Shown here one piece after another: positions 49,187 through 61,400 of a stretch of 64,000 bases of DNA. Below the pieces are notes generated by a model. It searched no databases. It saw nothing but the letters and a program-made list of their open reading frames with translations, and was not told the DNA's origin. The position numbers and the translations under genes were made by a program. Within the stretch, counting starts at the first letter, position 1; the number at the start of each line of letters is the position of its first letter. Source of the stretch: Pleurodeles waltl (lineage: Eukaryota > Chordata > Amphibia > Caudata > Salamandridae); assembly GCF_031143425.1 (NCBI RefSeq), contig NW_027149992.1, positions 62,001-126,000 of the forward strand. The letters are read 5' to 3'.

Positions 49187-51946
49187 TAGCTCAGCCGCCA
49201 CCTAGGTAAACCTACCAAACCTGTGCATTTCTGAAAACTAGAGACCTAGGGGAATCCAAGATGGGGTGACTTGTGTGGCTCGGACCAGGTTCTGTTACCC
49301 AGAATCCTTTGCAAACCTCAAAATTGGGCTAAAAAAACACATGTTCCTCACATTTCTGTGGCAGAAAGTTCTGGAATCTGAGAGGAGCCACAAATTTCCT
49401 TCCACCCAACGTTCCCCCACGTCTCCCGATAAAAATGATACCTCACTTGTGTGGGTAGGCCTAGCGCCCGCGACCGGAAACGCCCCAAAGCGCAACGTGG
49501 ACACATCCATTTTTTTTAAAGAAAACAGAGGTGTTTTTTGCAAAGTGCCTACCTGTAGATTTTGGCCTGTAGCTCTGCCGCCACCTAGGGAAACCTACCA
49601 AACCTGTGCATTTCTGAAAACTAGAGACCTAGGGGAATCCAAGATGGGGTGACTTGTGTGGCTCGGACCAGATTCTGTTACCCAGAATCCTTTGCAAACC
49701 TCAAAATTTGGCTAAAAAAACACATGTTTCTCACATTTCTGTGGCAGAAACTTCTGGAATCTGAGAGGAGCCACATATTTCCTTCCACCCAGCGTTCCCC
49801 CACGTCTCCCGATAAAAATGATACCTCACTTGTGTGGGTAGGCCTAGCGCCCGCGACAGGAAACGCCCCAAAGCGCAACGTTGACACATCCAATTTTTTT
49901 AAAGAAAACAGAGGTGTTTTTTGCAAAGTGCCTACCTGTAGATTTTGGCCTGTAGCTCAGCCGCCACCTAGGGTACCCTACCAAACCTGTGCATTTCTGA
50001 AAACTAGAGACCTAGGGGAATCTAAGATGGAGTGACTTGTGTGGCTCGGACCAGGTTCTGTTACCGAGAATCCTTTGCAAACCTCAAAAATTGGCTACAA
50101 AAACACATGTTCCTCACATTTCTGTGGCAGAAAGTTCTGGAATCTGAGAGGAGCCACACATTTCCTTCCACCCAACGTTCCCCCACGTCTCCCGATAAAA
50201 ATGATACCTCACTTGTGTGGGTAGGCCTAGCGCCCGCGACCGGAAACGCCCCAAAGCGCAACGTGGACACATCCAATTTTTTGAAAGAAAACAGAGATGT
50301 TTTTTGCAAAGTGCCTACCTGTAGATTTTGGCCTGTAGCTCTGCCGCCACCTAGGGAAACCTACCAAACCTGTGCATTTCTGAAAACTAGAGACCTAGGG
50401 GAATCCAAGATGGGGTGACTTGTGTGGCTCGGACCAGATTCTGTTACCCAGAATCCTTTGCAAACCTCAAAATTTGGCTAAAAAAACAGATGTTCCTCAC
50501 ATTTCTGTGGCAGAAACTTCTGGAATCTGAGAGGAGCCACAAATTTCCTTCCACCCAGCATTCCCCCACGTCTCCCGATAAAAATTATACCTCACTTGTG
50601 TGGGTAGGCCCAGCGCCCGCAACAGGAAACGCCCCAAAGTGCAACGTGGACACATCCAAATTTTTTAAAGAAAACAGAGGTGTTTTTTGCAAAGTGCCTA
50701 CCTGTAGATTTTGGCCTGTAGCTCAGCCGCCACCTAGGGAAACCTACCAAACCTGTGCATTTCTGAAAACTAGAGACCTAGGGGAATCCAAGATGGGGTG
50801 ACTTGTGTGGCTCGGACCAGGTTCTGTTACACAGAATCCTTTGCAAACCTCAAAATTTGGCTAAAAAAACACATGTTCCTCACATTTCTGTGGCAGAAAG
50901 TTCTGGAATCTGAGAGGAGCCACAAGTTTCCTTCCACCCAGCGTTCCACCACGTCTCCCGATAAAAATGATACCTCGTTTGTGTGGGTAGGCCTAGTGCC
51001 CGCGACAGGAAACGCCCCAAAGCGCAACGTGGACACATAAAAGTTTTTGAAAGAAAACAGAGGTGTTTATTGCAAAGTGCCTACCTGTCGATTTTGGCCT
51101 CTAGCTCAGCCGCCACCTAGCGAAACTTTCCAAACCTGTGCATTTCTGAAAACTAGAGAACTAGCGGAATCCAAGATGGGGTGACTTGTGTGGCTCGGAC
51201 CAGGTTCTGTTACCCAGAATCCTTTGCAAACCTCAAAATGTGGCTAAAAAAACACATGTTCCTCACATTTCTGTGGCAGAAAGTTCTGGAATCTGAGAGG
51301 AGCCACAAATTACCTTCCACCCAGCGTTCCCCCACGTCTCCCGATAAAAATGATACCTCACTTGTGTGGGTAGGCCTAGCGCCCACGATAGGAAACGCCC
51401 CAAAGCGCAACGTGGACAGATCCAAATTTTTGAAAGAAAACAGAGGTGTTTTTTGCAAAGTGACTACCTGTAGATTTTGGCCTGTAGCTCAGCCACCACC
51501 TAGGGAAACCTACCAAACCTGTGCATTTATGAAAACTAGAGACCTAGGGGAATCCAAGATGGGGAGACTTGTGTGGTTCGGACCAGGTGCTGTTACACAG
51601 AATCCTTTGCAAACCTCAAAATTTGGCTAAAAAAACACATGTGCCTCACATTTCTGTGGCAGAAAGTTCTGGAATCTGAGAGGAGCCACAAATTTCCTTC
51701 CACCCAGCGTTCCCCCACGTCTCCCGATAAAAATGATACCTCACTTTTGTGGGTAGGCCTAGCGCCCGCGACAGGAAATGCCCCAAAGCGCAACGTGGAC
51801 AGATCCAATTTTTTTAAAGAAAACAGAGGTGTTTTTTGCAAAGTGCCTACCTGTAGATTTTGGCCTGTAGCTCAGCCACCACCTAGGGAAACCTACCAAA
51901 CCTGTGCATTTCTGAAAACTAGAGACCTAGGGGAATCCAAGATGGG
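49187..51946. repeat. Satellite: D remainder, then E2-I/L-M-I-G2-H-F
   Basis: Bases 49187-49265 complete the split D monomer (ctaggtaaacc). Seven 383-bp monomers follow at 49266, 49649, 50032, 50415, 50798, 51181 and 51564. The one at 49649 starts as I (accagattctg, gaaacttctgg) and ends as L (ctagggtaccc, gatggagtgac). The one at 50032 has ttaccgag and the M marker aaaattggctacaaaa. Confidence 0.87.
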
Positions 51947-52320
51947 GTGACTTGTGTGGCTCGGACCAGGTTCTGTTACACAGAATCCTTTGCAAACCTC
52001 AAAATTTGGCTAAAAATCCTCACATTTCTGTGGCAGAAAGTTCTGGAATCTGAGAGGAGCCACAAGTTTCCTTCCACCCAGCGTTCCACCACGTCTCCCG
52101 ATAAAAATGATACCTCGTTTGTGTGGGTAGGCCTTGCGCCCGCGACAGGAAACGCCCCAAAGCGCAACGTGGACACATAAAAGTTTTTGAAAGAAAACAG
52201 AGGTGTTTATTGCAAAGTGCCTACCTGTCGATTTTGGCCTCTAGCTCAGCCTCCACCTAGCGAAACCTACCAAACCTGTGCATTTCTGAAAACTAGAGAC
52301 CTAGCGGAATCCAAGATGGG
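51947..52320. repeat. 374-bp G2 monomer with a 9-bp deletion
   Basis: The junction ggctaaaaa|tcctcac at 52016/52017 lacks aacacatgt present in other G2 monomers. The same deletion is at 58518/58519, 6,502 bp away. Confidence 0.95.
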
Positions 52321-55300
52321 GTGACTTGTGTGGCTCGGACCAGGTTCTGTTACCCAGAATCATTTGCAAACCTCAAAATGTGGCTAAAAAAACACATGTT
52401 CCTCACATTTCTGTGGCAGAAAGTTCTGGAATCTGAGAGGAGCCACAAATTACCTTCCACCCAGCGTTCCCCCACGTCTCCCGATAAAAATGATACCTCA
52501 CTTGTGTGGGTAGGCCTAGCGCCCACGATAGGAAACGCCCCAAAGCGCAACGTGGACAGATCCAAATTTTTGAAAGAAAACAGAGGTGTTTTTTGCAAAG
52601 TGACTACCTGTAGATTTTGGCCTGTAGCTCAGCCACCACCTAGGGAAACCTACCAAACCTGTGCATTTATGAAAACTAGAGACCTAGGGGAATCCAAGAT
52701 GGGGAGACTTGTGTGGTTCGGACCAGGTTCTGTTACACAGAATCCTTTGCATACCTCAAAATTTGGCTAAAAAAACACATGTGCCTCACATTTCTGTGGC
52801 AGAAAGTTCTGGAATCTGAGAGGAGCCACAAATTTCCTTCCACCCAGCGTTCCCCCACGTCTCCCGATAAAAATTATACCTCACTTTTGTGGGTAGGCCT
52901 AGCGCCCGCGACAGGAAATGCCCCAAAGCGCAACGTGGACAGATCCAATTTTTTTAAAGAAAACAGAGGTGTTTTTTGCAAAGTGCCTACCTGTAGATTT
53001 TGGCCTGTAGCTCAGCCACCACCTAGGGAAACCTACCAAACCTGTGCATTTCTGAAAACTAGAGACCTAGGGGAATCCAAGATGGGGTGACTTGTGTGGC
53101 TCGGACCAGGTTCTGTTACCCAGAATCCTTTGCAAACCTCAAAATTTGGCTAAAAAAACACAGGTTCCTCAAATTTCTGTGGCAGAAAGTTCTGGAATCT
53201 GAGAGGAGCCACAAATTCCCTTAAACCCAGCGTTCCCCCACGTCTCCCGACAAAAATGATACCTCACTTGTGTGGGTAGGCCTAGCGCCTGCGACAGGAA
53301 ACGCCCCAAAGCGCAACGTGGACACATCCAATTTTTTGAAAGAAAACAGAGTTGTTTTTTGCAAAGTGCCTACCTGTAGATTTTGGCCTGTAGCTCAGCC
53401 GCCACCTAGGTAAACCTACCAAACCTGTGCATTTCTGAAAACTAGAGACCTAGGGGAATCCAAGATGGGGTGACTTGTGTGGCTCGGACCAGGTTCTGTT
53501 ACCCAGAATCCTTTGCAAACCTCAAAATTTGGCTATAAAAACACATGTTCCTCACATTTCTGTGGCAGAAAGTTCTGGAATCTCAGAGGAGCCACGAATT
53601 TCCTTCCACCCAGCGTTCCCCCACGTCTCCCGATAAAAATGATACCTCACTTGTGTGGGTAGGACTAGCGCCCGTGACAGGAAATGCCCCAAAGCGCAAC
53701 GTGGACACATCCAAATTTTAGAAAGAAAACAGAGGTGTTTTTTGCAAAGTGCCTACCTGTAGATTTTGGCCTGTAGCTCAGCCGCCACCTAGGGAAACCT
53801 ACCAAACCTGTGCATTTCTGACAACTAGAGACCTAGGGGAATCCAAGATGGGGTGACTTGTGTGGCTCGGACCAGGTTCTGTTACCCAGAATCCTTTGCA
53901 AACCTCAAAATTTGGCCAAAAAAACACATGTTCCTCACATTTCTGTGGCAGAAAGTTCTGGAATCTGAGAGGAGCCACAAATTTCCTTCCACCCAGCGTT
54001 CCCCCACGTCTCCCGATAAAAATGGTACCTCACTTGTGTGGGTAGGACTAACGCCCGCGACAGCAAACGCCCCAAAGCAAAACGTGGACACATCCAATTT
54101 TTTGAAAGAAAACAGATGTGTTTTTTGCAAAGTGCCTACCTGTAGATTTTGGCCTGTAGCTCAGCCGCCACCTAGGTAAACCTACCAAACCTGTGCATTT
54201 CTGAAAACTAGAGACCTAGGGGAATCCAAGATGGGGTGACTTGTGTGGCTCGGACCAGGTTCTGTTACCCAGAATCCTTTGCAAACCTCAAAATTTGGCT
54301 ATAAAAACACATGTTCCTCACATTTCTGTGGCAGAAAGTTCTGGAATCTCAGAGGAGCCACGAATTTCCTTCCACCCAGCGTTCCCCCACGTCTCCCGAT
54401 AAAAATGATACCTCACTTGTGTGGGTAGGACTAGCGCCCGTGACAGGAAACGCCCCAAAGCGCAACGTGGACACATCCAAATTTTAGAAAGAAAACAGAG
54501 GTGTTTTTTGCAAAGTGCCTACCTGTAGATTTTGGCCTGTAGCTCAGCCGCCACCTAGGGAAACCTACCAAACCTGTGCATTTCTGACAACTAGAGACCT
54601 AGGGGAATCCAAGATGGGGTGACTTGTGTGGCTCGGACCAGGTTCTGTTACCCAGAATCCTTTGCAAACCTCAAAATTTGGCCAAAAAAACACATGTTCC
54701 TCACATTTCTGTGGCAGAAAGTTCTGGAATCTGAGAGGAGCCACAAATTTCCTTCCACCCAGCGTTCCCCCACGTCTCCCGATAAAAATGGTACCTCACT
54801 TGTGTGGGTAGGACTAACGCCCGCGACAGCAAACGCCCCAAAGCGCAACGTGGACACATCCAATTTTTTGAAAGAAAACAGATGTGTTTTTTGCAAAGTG
54901 CCTACCTGTAGATTTTGGCCTGTAGCTCAGCCGCCACCTAGGTAAACCTACCAAACCTGTGCATTTCTGAAAACTAGAGACCTAGGGGAATCCAAGATGG
55001 GGTGACTTGTGTGGCTCGGACCAGGTTCTGTTACCCAGAATCCTTTGCAAACCTCAAAATATGGCTAAAAAAACACATGTTCCTCACATTTCTGTGGCAG
55101 AAAGTTCTGGAATCTGAGAGGAGCCACAAATTTCCTTCCACCCAACGTTCCCCCACGTCTCCCGATAAAAATGATACCTCACTTGTGTGGGTAGGCCTAG
55201 CGCCCGCGACCGGAAACGCCCCAAAGCGCAACGTGGACACATCCAATTTTTTTAAAGAAAACAGAGGTGTTTTTTGCAAAGTGCCTACCTGTAGATTTTG

Positions 55301-58300
55301 GCCTGTAGCTCTGCCGCCACCTAGGGAAACCTACCAAACCTGTGCATTTCTGAAAACTAGAGACCTAGGGGAATCCAAGATGGGGTGACTTGTGTGGCTC
55401 GGACCAGATTCTGTTACCCAGAATCCTTTGCAAACCTCAAAATTTGGCTAAAAAAACACATGTTCCTCACATTTCTGTGGCAGAAACTTCTGGAATCTGA
55501 GAGGAGCCACAAATTTCCTTCCACCCAGCATTCCCCCACGTCTCCCGATAAAAATGATACCTCACTTGTGTGGGTAGGCCCAGCGCCCGCAACAGGAAAC
55601 GCCCCAAAGTGCAACGTGGACACATCCAAATTTTTGAAAGAAAACAGAGGTGTTTTTTGCAAAGTGCCTACCTGTAGATTTTGGCCTGTAGTTCAGCCGC
55701 CACCTAGGGAAACCTACCAAACCTGTGCATTTCTGAAAACTAGAGACCTAGGGGAATCCAAGATGGGGTGACTTGTGTGGCTCGGACCAGGTTCTGTTAC
55801 ACAGAATCCTTTGCAAACCTCAAAATTGGGCTAAAAAAGCACATGTTCCTCACATTTCTGTGGCAGAAAGTTCTGGAATCTGAGAGGAGCCACAAGTTTC
55901 CTTCCACCCAGCGTTCCACCACGTCTCCCGATAAAAATGATACCTCATTTGTGTGGGTAGGCCTAGCGCCCGTGACAGGAAACGCCCCAAAGCGCAACGT
56001 GGACACATCAACATTTTTGAAAGAAAACAGAGGTGTTTATTGCAAAGTGACTACCTGTAGATTTTGGCCTGTAGCTCAGCCTCCACCTAGGGAAACCTAC
56101 CAAACCTGTGCATTTCTGAAAACTAGAGACCTAGGGGAATCCAAGATGGGGAGACTTGTGTGGCTCGGACCAGGTGCTGTTACCCAGAATCCTTTGCAAA
56201 CCTCAAAATTTGGCTAAAAAAACACATGTGCCTCACATTTCTGTGGCAGAAAGTTCTGGAATCTGAGAGGAGCCACAAATTTCCTTCCACCCAGCGTTCC
56301 CCCACGTCTCCCGATAAAAATGATACCTCACTTTTGTGGGTAGGCCTAGCGCCCGCGACAGGAAGTGCCCCAAAGCGCAACGTGGACAGATCCAATTTTT
56401 TGAAAGAAAACAGAGGTGTTTTTTGCAAAGTGCCTACCTGTAGATTTTGTCCTGTAGCTCAGCCACCACCTAGGGAAACCTACCAAACCTGTGCATTTCT
56501 GAAAACTAGAGACCTAGGGGAATCCAAAATGGGGTGACTTGTGTGGCTCGGACCAGGTTCTGTTACCCAGAATCCTTTGCAAACCTCAAAATTTGGCTAA
56601 AAAAACACAGGTTCCTCAAATTTCTGTGGCAGAAAGTTCTGGAATCTGAGAGGAGCCACAAATTTCCTTCCACCCAGCGTTCCCCCACGTCTCCCGATAA
56701 AAATGATACCTCACTTGTGTGGGTAGGCCTAGCGCCCGCGACAGGAAACGCCCCAAAGCGCAACGTGGACACATCCAATTTTTTAAAAGAAAACAGAGGT
56801 GTTTTTTGCAATGTGGCTACCTGTAGATTTTGGCCTGTAGCTCAGCCGCCACCTAGGGTACCCTACCAAACCTGTGCATTTCTGAAAACTAGAGACCTAG
56901 GGGAATCCAAGATGGAGTGACTTGTGTGGCTCGGACCAGGTTCTGTTACCCAGAATCCTTTGCAAACCTCAAAAATTGGCTACAAAAACACATGTTCCTC
57001 ACATTTCTGTGGCAGAAAGTTCTGGAATCTGAGAGGAGCCACACATTTCCTTCCACCCAACGTTCCCCCACGTCTCCCGATAAAAATGATACCTCACTTG
57101 TGTGGGTAGGCCTAGCGCCCGCGACCGGAAACGCCCCAAAGCGCAACGTGGACACATCCAATTTTTTGAAAGAAAACAGAGGTGTTTTTTGCAAAGTGCC
57201 TACCTGTAGATTTTGGCCTGTAGCTCTGCCGCCACCTAGGGAAACCTACCAAACCTGTGCATTTCTGAAAACTAGAGACCTAGGGGAATCCAAGATGGGG
57301 TGACTTGTGTGGCTCGGACCAGATTCTGTTACCCAGAATCCTTTGCAAACCTCAAAATTTGGCTAAAAAAACACATGTTCCTCACATTTCTGTGGCAGAA
57401 ACTTCTGGAATCTGAGAGGAGCCACAAGTTTCCTTCCACCCAGCGTTCCACCACGTCTCCCGATAAAAATGATACCTCGTTTGTGTGGGTAGGCCTAGTG
57501 CCCGCGACAGGAAACGCCCCAAAGCGCAACGTGGACACATAAAAGTTTTTGAAAGAAAACAGAGGTGTTTATTGCAAAGTGCCTACCTGTCGATTTTGGC
57601 CTCTAGCTCAGCCGCCACCTAGCGAAACTTACCAAACCTGTGCATTTCTGAAAACTAGAGAACTAGCGGAATCCAAGATGGGGTGACTTGTGTGGCTCGG
57701 ACCAGGTTCTGTTACCCAGAATCCTTTGCAAACCTCAAAATGTGGCTAAAAAAACACATGTTCCTCACATTTCTGTGGCAGAAAGTTCTGGAATCTGAGA
57801 GGAGCCACAAATTACCTTCCACCCAGCGTTCCCCCACGTCTCCCGATAAAAATGATACCTCACTTGTGTGGGTAGTCCTAGCGCCCACGATAGGAAACGC
57901 CCCAAAGCGCAACGTGGACAGATCCAAATTTTTGAAAGAAAACAGAGGTGTTTTTTGCAAAGTGACTACCTGTAGATTTTGGCCTGTAGCTCAGCCACCA
58001 CCTAGGGAAACCTACCAAACCTGTGCATTTATGAAAACTAGAGACCTAGGGGAATCCAAGATGGGGAGACTTGTGTGGTTCGGACCAGGTTCTGTTACAC
58101 AGAATCCTTTGCAAACCTCAAAATTTGGCTAAAAAAACACATGTGCCTCACATTTCTGTGGCAGAAAGTTCTGGAATCTGAGAGGAGCCACAAATTTCCT
58201 TCCACCCAGCGTTCCCCCACGTCTCCCGATAAAAATGATACCTCACTTTTGTGGGTAGGCCTAGCGCCCGCGACAGGAAATGCCCCAAAGCGCAACGTGG

Positions 58301-58448
58301 ACAGATCCAATTTTTTTAAAGAAAACAGAGGTGTTTTTTGCAAAGTGCCTACCTGTAGATTTTGGCCTGTAGCTCAGCCACCACCTAGGGAAACCTACCA
58401 AACCTGTGCATTTCTGAAAACTAGAGACCTAGGGGAATCCAAGATGGG
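51947..58448. repeat. Right-array HOR unit, 17 monomers, 6,502 bp
   Basis: The order is G2(9-bp deletion)-H-F-A/B-C-D-C-D-E2-I-K-F-L-M-I/G-H-F, starting at 51947, 52321, 52704, 53087, 53470, 53853, 54236, 54619, 55002, 55385, 55768, 56151, 56534, 56917, 57300, 57683 and 58066. The first monomer is 374 bp. The next copy begins exactly 6,502 bp later. Confidence 0.92.
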
Positions 58449-61400
58449 GTGACTTGTGTGGCTCGGACCAGGTTCTGTTACACAGAATCCTTTGCAAACC
58501 TCAAAATTTGGCTAAAAATCCTCACATTTCTGTGGCAGAAAGTTCTGGAATCTGAGAGGAGCCACAAGTTTCCTTCCACCCAGCGTTCCACCACGTCTCC
58601 CGATAAAAATGATACCTCGTTTGTGTGGGTAGGCCTAGCGCCCGCGACAGGAAACGCCCCAAAGCGCAACGTGGACACATAAAAGTTTTTGAAAGAAAAC
58701 AGAGGTGTTTATTGCAAAGTGCCTACCTGTCGATTTTGGCCTCTAACTCAGCCTCCACCTAGCGAAACCTACCAAACCTGTGCATTTCTGAAAACTAGAG
58801 ACCTAGCGGAATCCAAGATGGGGTGACTTGTGTGGCTCGGACCAGGTTCTGTTACCCAGAATCATTTGCAAACCTCAAAATGTGGCTAAAAAAACACATG
58901 TTCCTCACATTTCTGTGGCAGAAAGTTCTGGAATCTGAGAGGAGCCACAAATTACCTTCCACCCAGCGTTCCCCCACGTCTCCCGATAAAAATGATACCT
59001 CACTTGTGTGGGTAGGCCTAGCGCCCACGATAGGAAACGCCCCAAAGCGCAACGTGGACAGATCCAAATTTTTGAAAGAAAACAGAGGTGTTTTTTGCAA
59101 AGTGACTACCTGTAGATTTTGGCCTGTAGCTCAGCCACCACCTAGGGAAACCTACCAAACCTGTGCATTTATGAAAACTAGAGACCTAGGGGAATCCAAG
59201 ATGGGGAGACTTGTGTGGTTCGGACCAGGTTCTGTTACACAGAATCCTTTGCAAACCTCAAAATTTGGCTAAAAAAACACATGTGCCTCACATTTCTGTG
59301 GCAGAAAGTTCTGGAATCTGAGAGGAGCCACAAATTTCCTTCCACCCAGCGTTCCCCCACGTCTCCCGATAAAAATTATACCTCACTTTTGTGGGTAGGC
59401 CTAGCGCCCGCAACAGGAAATGCCCCAAAGCGCAACGTGGACAGATCCAATTTTTTTAAAGAAAACAGAGGTGTTTTTTGCAAAGTGCCTACCTGTAGAT
59501 TTTGGCCTGTAGCTCAGCCACCACCTAGGGAAACCTACCAAACCTGTGCATTTCTGAAAACTAGAGACCTAGGGGAATCCAAGATGGGGTGACTTGTGTG
59601 GCTCGGACCAGGTTCTGTTACCCAGAATCCTTTGCAAACCTCAAAATTTGGCTAAAAAAACACAGGTTCCTCAAATTTCTGTGGCAGAAAGTTCTGGAAT
59701 CTGAGAGGAGCCACAAATTTCCTTAAACCCAGCGTTCCCCCACGTCTCCCGACAAAAATGATACCTCACTTGTGTGGGTAGGCCTAGCGCCTGCGACAGG
59801 AAACGCCCCAAAGCGCAACGTGGACACATCCAATTTTTTGAAAGAAAACAGAGTTGTTTTTTGCAAAGTGCCTACCTGTAGATTTTGGCCTGTAGCTCAG
59901 CCGCCACCTAGGGAAACCTACCAAACCTGTGCATTTCTGAAAACTAGAGACCTAGGGGAATCCAAGATGGGGTGACTTGTGTGGCTCGGACCAGGTTCTG
60001 TTACCCAGAATCCTTTGCAAACCTCAAAATTTGGCTATAAAAACACATGTTCCTCACATTTCTGTGGCAGAAAGTTCTGGAATCTCAGAGGAGCCACGAA
60101 TTTCCTTCCACCCAGCGTTCCCCCACGTCTCCCGATAAAAATGATACCTCACTTGTGTGGGTAGGACTAGCGCCCGTGACAGGAAACGCCCCAAAGCGCA
60201 ACGTGGACACATCCAAATTTTAGAAAGAAAACAGAGGTGTTTTTTGCAAAGTGCCTACCTGTAGATTTTGGCCTGTAGCTCAGCCGCCACCTAGGGAAAC
60301 CTACCAAACCTGTGCATTTCTGACAACTAGAGACCTAGGGGAATCCAAGATGGGGTGACTTGTGTGGCTCGGACCAGGTTCTGTTACCCAGAATCCTTTG
60401 CAAACCTCAAAATTTGGCCAAAAAAACACATGTTCCTCACATTTCTGTGGCAGAAAGTTCTGGAATCTGAGAGGAGCCACAAATTTCCTTCCACCCAGCG
60501 TTCCCCCACGTCTCCCGATAAAAATGGTACCTCACTTGTGTGGGTAGGACTAACGCCCGCGACAGCAAACGCCCCAAAGCGCAACGTGGACACATCCAAT
60601 TTTTTGAAAGAAAACAGATGTGTTTTTTGCAAAGTGCCTACCTGTAGATTTTGGCCTGTAGCTCAGCCGCCACCTAGGTAAACCTACCAAACCTGTGCAT
60701 TTCTGAAAACTAGAGACCTAGGGGAATCCAAGATGGGGTGACTTGTGTGGCTCGGACCAGGTTCTGTTACCCAGAATCCTTTGCAAACCTCAAAATTTGG
60801 CTATAAAAACACATGTTCCTCACATTTCTGTGGCAGAAAGTTCTGGAATCTCAGAGGAGCCACGAATTTCCTTCCACCCAGCGTTCCCCCACGTCTCCCG
60901 ATAAAAATGATACCTCACTTGTGTGGGTAGGACTAGCGCCCGTGACAGGAAACGCCCCAAAGCGCAACGTGGACACATCCAAATTTTAGAAAGAAAACAG
61001 AGGTGTTTTTTGCAAAGTGCCTACCTGTAGATTTTGGCCTGTAGCTCAGCCGCCACCTAGGGAAACCTACCAAACCTGTGCATTTCTGACAACTAGAGAC
61101 CTAGGGGAATCCAAGATGGGGTGACTTGTGTGGCTCGGACCAGGTTCTGTTACCCAGAATCCTTTGCAAACCTCAAAATTTGGCCAAAAAAACACATGTT
61201 CCTCACATTTCTGTGGCAGAAAGTTCTGGAATCTGAGAGGAGCCACAAATTTCCTTCCACCCAGCGTTCCCCCACGTCTCCCGATAAAAATGGTACCTCA
61301 CTTGTGTGGGTAGGACTAACGCCCGCGACAGCAAACGCCCCAAAGCGCAACGTGGACACATCCAATTTTTTGAAAGAAAACAGATGTGTTTTTTGCAAAG

